DNA from: Purshia tridentata
Taxonomy: Eukaryota > Streptophyta > Magnoliopsida > Rosales > Rosaceae
Length of the DNA stretch: 64,000 nt
NCBI GenBank assembly: GCA_003254885.1
Contig: QANT01006200.1
Location: 17,359 to 81,358, forward strand
Reading direction: 5' to 3'
The position numbers were made by a program, and so were the translations under genes. Positions within the stretch are counted from its first letter, which is position 1. Every line of letters begins with the position of its first letter. Below are positions 36,601 to 47,811 of the stretch, piece after piece. The notes below the pieces were generated by a model, which was given only the letters and a program-made list of their open reading frames with translations, was not told the DNA's origin and did not search any database.

Positions 36601-39600
36601 CGTCTTTGCATCTAGACTAGTTCATTTGGGCTAGAAAGCTAAAAGAAGCATGAGAAAGTGCTTCCCCATGTGTTTTTTGCCTACCGAACACGTTTGTTTG
36701 CAACTTCAACCAAATTGGACTCGGTGTGCACTTAAATGATGTATTCGTGCGTTCTTAATACCTAAAGCGGTTCATTTGGGTTAGAACACAAATTGAAACG
36801 TGAGAAGGTCGTTGCCCAAGTGTTTCTTGCTATCCAGGCACGTTTCGGTGCGACCTCAAACAAATTGGACGACCTGTGCACTGAAATGACGTATTCGTGT
36901 ATTTTTAACACCTAGAGGAGTTCCTTAGGGCCAGAACACTAATCGAGACATGAGAAAGTGGTTCCCCATGTCTCTCATGCCAACCAGGCACGTTTCGGTG
37001 CAAGTTTAACCAAATTCGACTTAACACATAAAGTTTTTCTCTAGGGCTGGCACGCTAATCGAGACATGAAAAAGTGCTTCCCCATGCCTTTTTGGCGAAC
37101 CGGGCACTTTTTGGTGCATTTTGGATGAAATTAGACTGCGTATGCACCGAAATGATGTTTTCGTCTCATCTAAACATGAAATGTGCTTCTTTTTGGCTCG
37201 AACGCTAATAGAAGCATGAGAAACTGGTTCCCCGTGTCTTTATGTGCCAACCAATAATATTTGGGTGCAACGTTAACCCAATTGCACTCCGTGTGCGCCG
37301 AAATGACGTTTTCGTGCATTCTTAACACCCAAAGTGGTTCTTTGCAGGGTAGCACGCTAATCTACACAAGACAAAGTGCTTCCCCATGTTTTTCATGTCG
37401 ACCGAGCATGTTTTGGTACAACTTCAACCGAATTGGACTCAGTGTGCGCTGAAATGACGTATTCCTGTGTACTTCACACCTAAAGTGGTTCTTTAGGCCT
37501 AGAACGGTAATCCACCCCAGCTAAAGTGCTTCCCCAAGTCTTTCTTGTCAGCCGAGCACGTTTTGGTCCAACTTTAACTAAATTTTACTCATTGTGCACC
37601 GAAATGACGTTTTCGTGCATTATTAGCACCTAAAGTGGTTCTTTTGGTCAAGAACGCCATTCGAGACATGAGAAAGTGCTTCCCCATGTCTTTCTTCCCA
37701 ATCGGGCTTGTTTTGGTGCCAGATGGACGAAGTTACACTGAATATCCACCGAAACTTCGTTCCTTCTCAGTACAAAATGTGCTTTTTGCGGGCTAGAAAA
37801 ACTAATTGAAGAATGAGAAACTGCTTCTCCATGTCTTTCTTGCCAACCGAGCACGTTTTGGTGCAACTTTAACCAAATTGCACTCAGCGTGCATCGAAGT
37901 GACGTTTTTGTGCAACTTTAAACAAATTGGACTAAGTCTGCATCGAAATGATGTGTTCATGCATTCTTATGACCTAAAGTGGTTTTTCAGGGCTACCACG
38001 CTAATCAAGACATGAGAAAGATCTTCCCCACGTCTTTCTTGCCAACCAAGTACGTTTTGGTGCAACTTGAAATAAATTGGGCCCAGTGTGCACCGAAAAG
38101 ACATATTTGAGCATTCTTGACACCTAGAGTGGTTCGTTTGGGCTAGAATTCTAATCCAAGCATGAGAAAGTGATTCTCCATGTCTTTTTTGCCAATCAAG
38201 CACGTTTTCGTGCATCTATAACGAAATTCGACATAGTGTGCCCCGAACTGACTTATTCGTGCATTCTTTGCACCTAAACCAGTTCATTTGGGCTAGAAAG
38301 CCAATCCAAGCATGAGAAACTGCTTCCCTGTGTGTTTTTGGCCAACCGAACACGTTTCTGTGCAACTTCAACCAAATTGGACTCGGTGTGCACTTAAATG
38401 ATGTATTTGTGCATTCTTAACACCTAAAGCAGTTCATTTGGGTTAGAATGCAAATTCAAATGTAAGAAGGTGGTTGCCCATGTGTTTCTTGCCATTCGGG
38501 TACATTTTGGTGCGACCTTAAACAAATTGGACTACCTGTGCCCCGAAATGACGTATTCGTGTATTCTTAACATCTAGACGAGTTCTTTAGGGCCAGAACG
38601 CTAATTTAGACATCAGAAAGTGGTTCCCCATGTGTCTTGTGCCAACGAGGCACGTTCTGGTGCAACTTTAACCATATTCAACTTAGTGTGCACTGAAATG
38701 ATGTTTTCGTGCATTCTTAACACATAAAGTTGTTCTCTAGGGCTAGCACGCTAATCGAGACATGAGAAAGTGCTTCCCATGCCTTTTTTGCGAACCGGGC
38801 ACGTTTCGGTGCATTTTGGATGAAATTAGACTAAGTATGCACTGAAACGATGTTTTCATCCCATCTAAACACAAAATGTGCTTTCTTTTTGGCTTGACCA
38901 CTAATCGAAGCATGGGAAAGTGCTTCCCCATGTCTTTCTTGGAGCAACGTTAACCCAATTGCACTTCGAGTGCACCGAAAGGACGTTTTCGTGCATTCTT
39001 AACACCCAAAGTGGTTCTTTGCGGGGTAGCATGCTAATTGAGACCTGAGAAAGTGCTTTCCCATGTCTTCCATGTTGACCGAGCATGTTTTGGTACAACT
39101 TCAACTGAATTGGAATCAGTGTGCGCTGAAATGGCGTATTCCTACGTTCTTCACACTAAAGTGGTTCTTTAGCCCTAGAACGCTAATCCAAACATGAGAA
39201 TGTGCTTTCCCATGTCTTTCATATCGACTGAGCAAGTTTTGGTACAACTTCTACCGAATTGGACTTAGTGTGCGCCGAAATGACGTATTCCTGCGTTCTT
39301 CACACCTAAAGTGGTTCTTTAGGCCTAGAATGCTAATCCAACCATGAGAAAGTGCTTCCCACGTCTTTCTTTTCAACCGAGCACGTTTTGGTCCAACTTT
39401 AGCTAAATTGTGCTCAGGGTGCACCGAAATGACGTTTTTGTATATTCTTAGCACCTAAGGTGGTTCTTTTGGTCAAGAACGCCATTCGAGACATGAGAAA
39501 GTGCTTCCCTATGTCTTTGTTCCCAACCGGGCACGTTTTGGTGCTAGTTGGATGAAGTTACACTGAGTATGCACCGAAACAAAGTTTTCGTTCCTCCTCA

Positions 39601-40569
39601 ACGCGAAGTGTGCTTCTTGTGGGCTAGGAAAACTAATTCAAGAATAAGAAAGTGCTTCTCCATGTCTTTCTGGCCAACTGAGCACGTTTTGGTGCAAACT
39701 TTAACCTAATTGCACTCAGAGTGCACTGAAGTGACGTTTTCATGCAACTTTAATCAAATTGGACCAAGTGTGCATCCAAATGACGTGTTCGTGCATTCTT
39801 AAGACCTGAAGTGGTTCTTTAGGCCTAGCAAGTTAATCGAGACATGAAAAAGATTTTCCCCACATATTTCTTGCTAACCAAGTATGTTTTAGTGCAACTT
39901 GAAATAAATTGGGCTCAGCGTGCACCGAAAAGACATATTTGAGCTTTCTTAACACCTAGAGTGGTTTCTTTGGGCTAGAACGCGAATCCAAGTATGAGAA
40001 AGTGATTTTGTATGTCTTTTTTGCCAATCGAGCACGTTTTGGTGCATCTTTAACGAAATTGGGCTTAGTGTGCCCCGAAATGACTTATTCGTGCATTCTT
40101 TACACCTAAACAAGTTTATTTGGGCTAGGAAGCTAATCCAACCATGAGAAAGTGCTTCCCCGTGTGTTTCTTGCCAACCGAACGTGCAACTTCAACCAAA
40201 TTGGACTTGGTGTGCACTTAAATGATCTATTCGTGCATTCTTAACACCTAAAGTGGTTCATTTGGGTTAGAACGCAATTTCAAACGTGATAAGGTGGTTC
40301 CCCATGTTTTTCTTGCCAGTCGGGCACGTTTTTGCACGACCTTAAACAAATTAGACTTCCTATGCACCGAAATGACGTATTCGTGTATTCTTAACACTTA
40401 ACGGAGTTCTTTAGGGCCAGAATGCTAATCGAGACATGAGAAAGTGGTTCCCCATGTCTCTCGTGCCAACCGGACACGTTTTGGTGCAACTTTAACCAAA
40501 TGCGACTTAGTGTGCACTAAAATGACATTTTCGTGTATTCTTAACATATAAAGTTGTTCTCTAGGGCTG

Positions 40570-40574
40570 GCACA
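40570..40574 (+). repeat. Left target-site copy of solo LTR
   Basis: GCACA precedes the LTR's TG. The right copy is GCACG (42,898-42,902), and the uninterrupted K monomer reads GGCTGGCACGCTAATC. The left copy thus differs by one change at a CpG. Confidence 0.75.
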
Positions 40575-40732
40575 TGTTGAGTGCTCAATTTACACTATTT
40601 TTGGATACTAACCCACTTACTTCGAGTGCAAAAACTCAAAGTTTTTGTGTTTTTTAGTTTAGTTTAGTTTTGTGTTTTGTAGATAAAATGAAGCATTGAT
40701 GAAGAAAGAAGCCAAAAGAGCTAAAATTGGAT

Positions 40733-40930
40733 AATTCCTGATCAAACTAGGAAAACTGAAGAAATCCTGATGAAACTAGGAAAGCTGAAATCCTACTCAA
40801 ACTAGGAATCCTAGCTAGACTAGGAAAACCATCAAGGTTCAGGGCCAGAAATGAGAAATCCTAGTTGGACTAGGAAAACATAATCCTAGTTGGACTAGGA
40901 AAGGGAAATCCTAGTTGGAATAGGAAAAGT
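40733..40930 (+). repeat. Seven imperfect copies of a CCTAG-spacer-CTAGG motif in the solo LTR
   Basis: Units of the form TCCTAGTTGGACTAGGAAA recur near 40,733, 40,763, 40,789, 40,809, 40,856, 40,881 and 40,906. Later copies contain a perfect CCTAG/CTAGG inverted repeat with a 5-bp centre. They sit ~500 bp upstream of the TATA box, where LTR enhancers commonly lie. Confidence 0.7.
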
Positions 40931-41440
40931 GAAACCCTAATGGTCAAAGTTGCCTAGTGGGACCAAGAAATGTATGGTCAAAGTCAAAAGGTTCTAGAAG
41001 CTTCTACTAGTGGTTGGGCCTCAAGACAAGCAAGCAAAGATTGGGCCAAGTCTAAGTCCATATTCAAAAGCCCATGCGCCTATTCCTTGCATTAGAAGAC
41101 TTTCTCAATGCTGGAATCCTAGTTGGAAGGAAGATCTTGGAAGACTCAGTCAAAGATCTCCGGGAGTCCTTAACTTGCAAGGAAGTCAAAACCCTAGAAA
41201 TATGAGCAGTAATTTCGACAGCAATCCTATATTTCTCTAGATCGAATTAGATATCAAGCCATATATCGTTGGGGAGATACGGATGTTAGCTTTGCAAGGA
41301 ATTTTACAGAACTCGATTCTGATACTTCTAGCTCAAGATATGGTCATTTTTGTAAAGGTACCATAGCAGTTCCGCGACCAGAAAAAGGCTACTCGCCCAA
41401 AACAGCCCAAGGCCCATTCTCTCTCAAACCTCCTTACTCC

Positions 41441-41448
41441 TATATAAA
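41441..41448 (+). promoter_or_regulatory. TATA box of solo LTR
   Basis: TATATAAA lies in TCCTATATAAAGGCC, followed by a CT-rich leader (CCTCCTCTCCTCATCAATC), as in many plant LTR promoters. The U3/R boundary would be ~30 bp downstream. Confidence 0.6.
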
Positions 41449-42897
41449 GGCCTCCTCTCCTCATCAATCATCAATCAAGCAAGCAACATCAGATTAACAC
41501 CTTATTTTCCAATACATCTTTAGAGAAAGGGAGAGAGCATTCAGAGAGAGAAAGGGAGCCACAAGGGTGAAGCCCTAGGGCTTGGGCGCAAGCTTCCTAG
41601 CTTGTTGCCTTAGCCCTAGCCACAAGTTCCTAGGCTTTTCCTAAGCCTAGCCGCTGCCTCCTCCATGGGTTTTTCTTATTTTTCTTCTTTTGTTTTTTTT
41701 TCTTCTTTTCTTTTTTGTAGTTTTTTTTTTACACACTTAAACAATTGTTCATACCTAGTTGGAATTTATATGCTTGTAAGCTTTGAGAGAGAAAGAGAGG
41801 GTAGTGCCGCAAGTTACCAAGCCAAGAGGTAGTGCCGTTTTCCTAGAGTGCCAAATACAAGGAGGAGTGACGCCCACCTTGCTGCCCAAGCCTTGCTGAC
41901 AACAAGGAGGCATCTCTAGGCTAGCTACACACGGTCTTGCCATTGGAGTGACCTTCTTGTGACCTTTTTCTTCCTTTTTCATGCTTTCAAGTTATTATTA
42001 GTTATTAATTGAGATTGTGAACATGGATATGTAGTTTATATATTTATTTTATCCTTTTGATTTCATGTTCATGTCTTAATTACTTTCATGCATTGTTGAG
42101 TTTATGATGAAGACTCTAGCATGTGTTCAATGTTTGTTTATGGTTCTTGTAATTTATGATGATGGTATTTGCAAAAAATTCTATTATCTGTTAGAATGGC
42201 ATTAGGTGTAGATTCTTTTAAGATTAGCTATCTTAGGGATGAAGCATCTAGTGATTGTTATAAAATTGAATAAGCTCAAAAGGATGACAATTTTAGAAGT
42301 AACAAGCAGCCACTTAAGCAACAGTTGTGATAATAGTATTCATATGATTAGCACCGTGTACATTTGGTTGGAAAGGTGGTCTATGTGTTTGACATCTTCA
42401 GGGAATTAAATGACTCTTGCATGGGTGATTGCCCTAGTTTATCTAGGAACATGTACGTTAACTTGCTAGGGTAGGCTCGATAAGCTCTTAGTATATGCAT
42501 AAAGAAGGTATAACGCTAAAAGGAAATGGCCAAAGCTTTTGGTAGTCAAACTTTATGTTTGTAGTCTTTTGAAATCGTATGATATCATACTCATTGTTTT
42601 TGTTGCTAGATGGTGGATTCTGATGCTTCACAATGCCATGAATGGGTGTGTGCATGAGTTAAAGTGTGTGTTTGTGTGGGTTCGTGTTTTTCCTACCTAT
42701 CTAAACCCCCTTTTCTGTGTGCGTGTGTTTGTGTTTCTAATATGTCAAGTTGAGTTGGTTTATTGCTACTACATCCATTCTTTGTGGGATCGACCTCGTA
42801 CTTTGCACCCCTTGTTGCTCTACAATTCGTGCACTTGCGAGTAAACTTAGAGTTGGAATAATTGTTTAATAATTTTGCTCTAAGAAAACAATCAACA

Positions 42898-45800
42898 GCA
42901 CGCTAATCAAAAAATGAGAAAGTGCTTCCCCATGCCTTTTTTGCCAACCGGGCACGTTTTAATATATTTTGGATGAAATTAGACTGAGTATGCACCAAAA
43001 TGATGTTTTCGTCCCATCTAAACACGAAATGTGCTTCTTTTTGGCTCGAATGCTAATCGAAGCATGGGAAAGTGCTTCCCCATGTCTTTATTGCTAACCA
43101 ACAGTGTTTTGGAGCAACATTAACCCAATTGCACTCCGAGTGCATCGAAAGGATGTTTTCGTGCATTCTTAACAACCAAAGTGGTTCTTTGCGGGGTAGC
43201 ACGCTAATCTAGACATGAGAAAGTGCTTCCCCATGTCTTTCATGTCAGCCAAGCACGTTTTGATACAACTTCAACTGAATTGGACTCACTGTGCACCGAA
43301 ATTATGTATTCCTCATTCTTCACACCTAAAGTGGTTCTTTAGGCCTAGAACGGTAATCCAAACATGAGAAAGTGCTTCCCCATGTCTTTCTTGTCAACCG
43401 AGCATGTTTTGGTCCAACCTTAAATAATTGTGCTCAGTTTGCATCGAAATGACATTTTCATGCATTGTTGGCACCTAAATTGGTTCTTTTGGTGCAGAAC
43501 GCCATTTGACACATGAGAAACTGCTTCCCCATGTCCTTCTTCCAAATCGGGCACGTTTTGGGGCCAGTTGGACGAAGTTACACTAAATATGCACCGATTG
43601 AAGTTTTCTTAACTTCTCGACACGAAATGTGCTTCTTGTGGCCTAGAAAAATTAATTCAAGAATGAGAAAGCGCTTCTCCATGTCTTTCTTGCCAATCGA
43701 GCACGTTTTGGCGAAACTTTAACAAATTGCACTCAACGTGCACCGAAGTGACGTTTTCGTGCAACTTTAAACAAATTGGACTAAGTGTGCATCGAAATGA
43801 CGTGTTCGTGCATTCTTAAAACCTAAAATGGTTCTTTCAGGCTAGCACGCTAATCGAGACATGAGAAAGATCTTCCCCACGTCTTTCTTGCCAACCAAGC
43901 ATGTTTGGGTCCAACTTGAAATAAATTGGGCTTAGCGTGCACCGAAAAGACATATTTAAGCATTCTTGACACCTACAGTGATTCATTTGGGCTGTAACAC
44001 TAATCCAAGTATGAGAAAGTGATTCTCCATGTCTTTTTTGCCAATCGAGCACGTTTTGGTGCATCTAAAACGAAATTAGACTTAGTGTGTGCCGCGAAAT
44101 GACTTATTCGTGCATTCTTTACACCTAAACTAGTTCATTTAGGCTAGAAAGCTAATCCAAGCATGAGAAAGTGCTTCCTCGTGAGTTTCTTGCCAACCGA
44201 ACACGTTTTTGTGCAACTTCAACCAAATTGGACTCGGTGTGCACTTAATAAATGATGTTTTCATGCATTCTTCACACCTAAAGCGGTTCATTTGGGTTAG
44301 AATGCAAATTCAAACGTGAGAAGGTGGTTCCTCATGTGTTTCTTGCCATCCGGGCATGTTTTGGTGCGACCTTAAACAAATTGGACTACTACCTGTGCAC
44401 CGAAATGACGTATTTGTGTATTCTTAACACTTAGAGTAGTTCTTTAGGGCCAGAATGCTGATCGAGACATGAGCAAGTGGTTTCCTATGTCTCTCGAGCC
44501 AACCAATAGTGTTTTGGAGCAACACTAACCCAATTGCACTCCGTGTGCACCAAAATGACGTTTTCGTGCATTCTTAACACCCAAAGTGGTTCTTTGCGGT
44601 GTAGCACACTAATCGAGACATGAGAAAGTGCTTCCCTATGTCTTTCATGTTGACGGAGCACGTTTTGGTATAGCTTCAACCAAATTGAACTCAGTGTACG
44701 CCGAAATGACGTATTCTTGTGTTCTTCACACCTAAAGTGGTTCTTTAGCCCTAGAACACTAATCCAAACATGAGAAAATGCTTCCCCATGTCTTTCTTTT
44801 CAACTGAGCACGTTTTGGTCCAACTTTAACTAAATTGTGCTCAGTATGCACCGAAATTACGCTTTCGTGCATTCTTAGTACCTAAAATGGTTTTTTTGGC
44901 AAGAACACCATTCGAGACATAAGAAAGTGCTTCTCCATGTCTTTCTTTCCAGCCAAGCACATTTTGGTGCCAGTTGGACGAAGTTACACTGAGTACACAC
45001 CGAATTGAAGTTTCCGTTCCTTCTCAACACGAAATGTGCTTCTTGCGGCCTAAAAAACTAATTCAATGATGAGAAAGTGCTTATTCATGTCTTTCGAGCC
45101 AACCGAGCACGTTTTGTTTCAACTTTAATGAAATTGCACTCAGCGTGCACCGAAGTTACGTTTTCTTGCAACTCTAAACAAATTGGACTAAGTGTGCAAC
45201 GAAATGACGTGTTTGTCCACTCTTAAGACCTAAAGTAGTTCTTTAGGGCTAGCACGCTAATCGAGACATGAGAAAGATCTTCCCCACGTCTTTCTTGCCA
45301 GCCAAGCATATTTTGGTGCAACTTGAAATAAATTGGGCTCAACGTGCACCGAAAAGACATATTTGAGCATTCTTGACACCTATAGTGGTTCAGTTGGGCT
45401 GGAACGCTAATGCAAGCATGAGAAAGTGATTCTCCATGTCTTTTTCGCCAATCGAGCACGTTTTGGTGCATCTATAATGAAATTGGACTTAGTGTGCCTC
45501 GAAATGACGTATTCGTGCATTCTTTACACCTAAACTAGTTCATTTGAGCTAGAAAGCTAATCCAAGCATGAGAAAGTGCTTCCCCGTGTGTTTCTTGCCA
45601 ATCGAAGACGTTTTTGTGCAACTTCAACCAAATTGGACTCAGTGTGCACTTAAATGATGTATTTGTGCATTCTTAATACCTAAATTTAGGGGTTCATTTG
45701 GGTTAGAACACAAATTCAAACATGAGAAGGTGGTTCCCCATGTTTTTCTTGCCCTCCAGGCACGTTTTGGTGCGACCTTCAAAAAATTGGACCACCTGTG

Positions 45801-47811
45801 CACCAAAATGACGTATTCGTGTATTCTTAACACCTAGAGTAGTTCTTTAGGGCCAGAACGCTAACCGAGACATGAGAAAGTGCTTCCCATGTCTCTCGTG
45901 CCAACAAGGCCTGTTTTGGTACAACTTTAACCAAATTCGACTTAGTGTGCACTGAAATTACGTTTTCGTGCATTCTTAAAACATAAAGTTGTTCTCCAGG
46001 GCTGGCACGCTAATCGAGACATGAGAAAGTGCTTCCCCATGCCTATTTCCCCAATCGGGCACGCTTTGGTGCATTTTCGATGAAATTAGACTGAGTATGC
46101 ACCGAAATGATGTTTTCGTTCCATCTAAACACTAAATGTGCTTCTTTTTGGCTCGAACGCTAATCGAAGGATGGGAAAGTGCTTCCGCATGTCTTTCTTA
46201 CCAACCAATAGTGTTTTGGTGCAACGTTAACCAAATTGCACTCCATGTGCACCGAAATGGCATTATCGTGCATTCTTAACACCCAAAGTGGTTCTTTGTG
46301 GGGTAGCACGTTAATCGAGACATGAGAAAGTGCTTCCCCATGTCTTTCATGCCGACCAAGCACATTTTGGTACAGCTTCATCCGAATTGGACTCAGTGTG
46401 CGCCAAAATAACGTATTCCTTTTTTCTTCACACCTAAAGTGGTTCTTTAGGCCTAAAACGCTAATCCAAATATGAGAAAATGCTTCCCCATGTCTTTCTT
46501 GTCAACCGAGCACGTTTTGGTCCAATTTTAACTAAATTGTGCTCGGTGTGCACCGAAATTACGTTTTTGTGCATTCTTAGCACCTAAAGCATTTCTTTTT
46601 GTCAAGAACGCCATTCGAGACATGAGAAAGTGCTTCCCCATGTCTTTCTTCCCAACCAGCCACGTTTTGGTGGCAGTTGGACGAAGTTAGACTGAGTATG
46701 CACCAAAATGAAGTTTTCGTTCCTTCTCAACATGAAATGTGCTTCTTGTGGGCTAGAAAAACTAATTCAAGAATGAGAAAGTGCTTCTCCATGTCCATCT
46801 TGCCAACCGAGCATGTTTTAGTGTAAGTTTAACCAAATTGCACTCAGAGTGCACCGAAGTGATGTTTTCGTTCAACTTTAAACAAATTAGACTAAGTTTG
46901 CATCGAAATGATGTGTTCGTGCATTCTTAAGACCTGAAGTGGTTCTTCAAGGTTAGCATACGCTAATCGAGACATGAGAAAGATCTTCCCCACGTTTTTC
47001 TTGCCAACCAAGCATCTTTTGGTGCAACTTGAATTAAATTGGGCTCAGCGTGCACCGAAAAGACATAGTTGAGCATTCTTGACACCTAAAGTGGTTCATT
47101 TGGGCTAGAACGCTAATCTAAGCATGAGAAAGTGATTCTCGATGTCTTTTTTGCCAATCGAGCACGTTTTGGTGCATCCTATAACGAAATTGGACTTATT
47201 GTGCCCCGAAATGACTTATTCATGCATTCTTTACACCTAAACTAGTTCATTTGGGCCAAAAAGCAAAGCCAAGCATGAGAAAGTGCTTCCCTGTGTTTTT
47301 TTTGCTAGCCGAGCACCTTTTTGTGCAACTTCAACCAAATTAGACTCGATGTGCACTTAAATGATGTATTCATGCATTCTTAACACCTAAAGTGATTGAT
47401 TTGGGTTAGAACCTAATTCAAACGTGAGACGGTGGTTCCCCATGTTTTTCTTGCCATCCGGGCTTGTTTTGGTGCGACCTTAAAAAACTTGGAACACCTG
47501 TGCACCAAAATGACGTATTCGTGTATTCTTAAAACCTAGAGCAGTTCTTTAGGGTCAGAATGCTAACCGAGACATGAGAAAGTGCTTCCCATGTCTCTCG
47601 TGCCAACTAGGCCTATTTTGGTGCAACTTTAACCAAATTCGACTTAGTGTGCACTTAAATGATGTTTTCATGCATTCTTAAAACATAAAGTTGTTCTCCA
47701 GGACTGGAACGCTAATCGAGACATGACAAAGTGCTTTCCCATGCCTTTTTTGCCAACCGGGCACGTTTTGGGGCATTTTGGATGAAATTAGACTAAGTAT
47801 GCACCACGATG
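42898..47811 (+). repeat. Satellite array, ~150-bp monomers in ~1.7-kb HOR (segment 3)
   Basis: The interrupted K monomer resumes with GCACGCTAATC, and the forward HOR continues for almost three cycles. A-class units lie near 43,145, 44,550 and 46,250, and short E units near 43,746, 45,152 and 46,856. The array ends in an L-class monomer, cut after GTATGCACCA, where orientation flips. Confidence 0.93.

Larger units (their letters stand above)
7275..40574 (+). repeat. Satellite array, ~150-bp monomers in ~1.7-kb HOR (segment 2)
   Basis: This 33-kb segment continues the head-to-tail array. A-class monomers (CCAAAGTGGTTCTTTGCGGGG type) recur near 8582, 10433, 12403, 15122, 17732, 19432, 22797, 24297, 26327, 27782, 30052, 31757, 34010, 35650, 37300 and 38975. 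Spacing is most often 1.65-1.85 kb, with longer (2.6 kb) or shorter (1.4-1.5 kb) cycles where monomers were gained or lost. The consensus order is A B C D E F G H I J K L. Markers include D (CTAGAAAAACTAATTCAAG), G (GACATATTTGAGCATTC), H (TACACCTAAACTAGTTCAT), I (CACTTAAATGATGTATTCG) and L (TCCCATCTAAACACGAAATG). No gene or RNA is seen. Open frames up to ~125 aa repeat with a 50-residue period and are satellite translations. The segment ends at the left target-site copy of the solo LTR. Confidence 0.95.
40575..42897 (+). mobile_element. Solo LTR of a Ty3/gypsy-type retrotransposon
   Basis: A 2,323-bp non-satellite insert begins TGTTGA and ends TCAACA, a perfect 6-bp terminal inverted repeat with the TG/CA ends of an LTR. 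It splits one K-class monomer precisely and is flanked by a 5-bp target duplication (one mismatch). There is no primer site, polypurine tract, internal region or second LTR, so it is a solo LTR left by LTR-LTR recombination. The 3' end carries GGGATCGACCTCGTACTTTG and ACTTGCGAGTAA, resembling the end of Athila/Tat-type LTRs and the LTR at 53,763, but overall sequence differs. A TATA box at 41,441 is followed by a short TC-rich leader. Open frames inside (41,010-41,240 and 42,539-42,844) have no recognisable domain. Confidence 0.85.

Noticed and set aside
41010-41240. Open frame in the solo LTR
   Set aside because: Lies in U3-like LTR sequence upstream of the TATA box, is short, and has no domain or codon signal.
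42539-42844. 101-codon open frame near the 3' end of the solo LTR
   Set aside because: Runs into the conserved LTR end motif and has low-complexity hydrophobic content; no recognisable protein.
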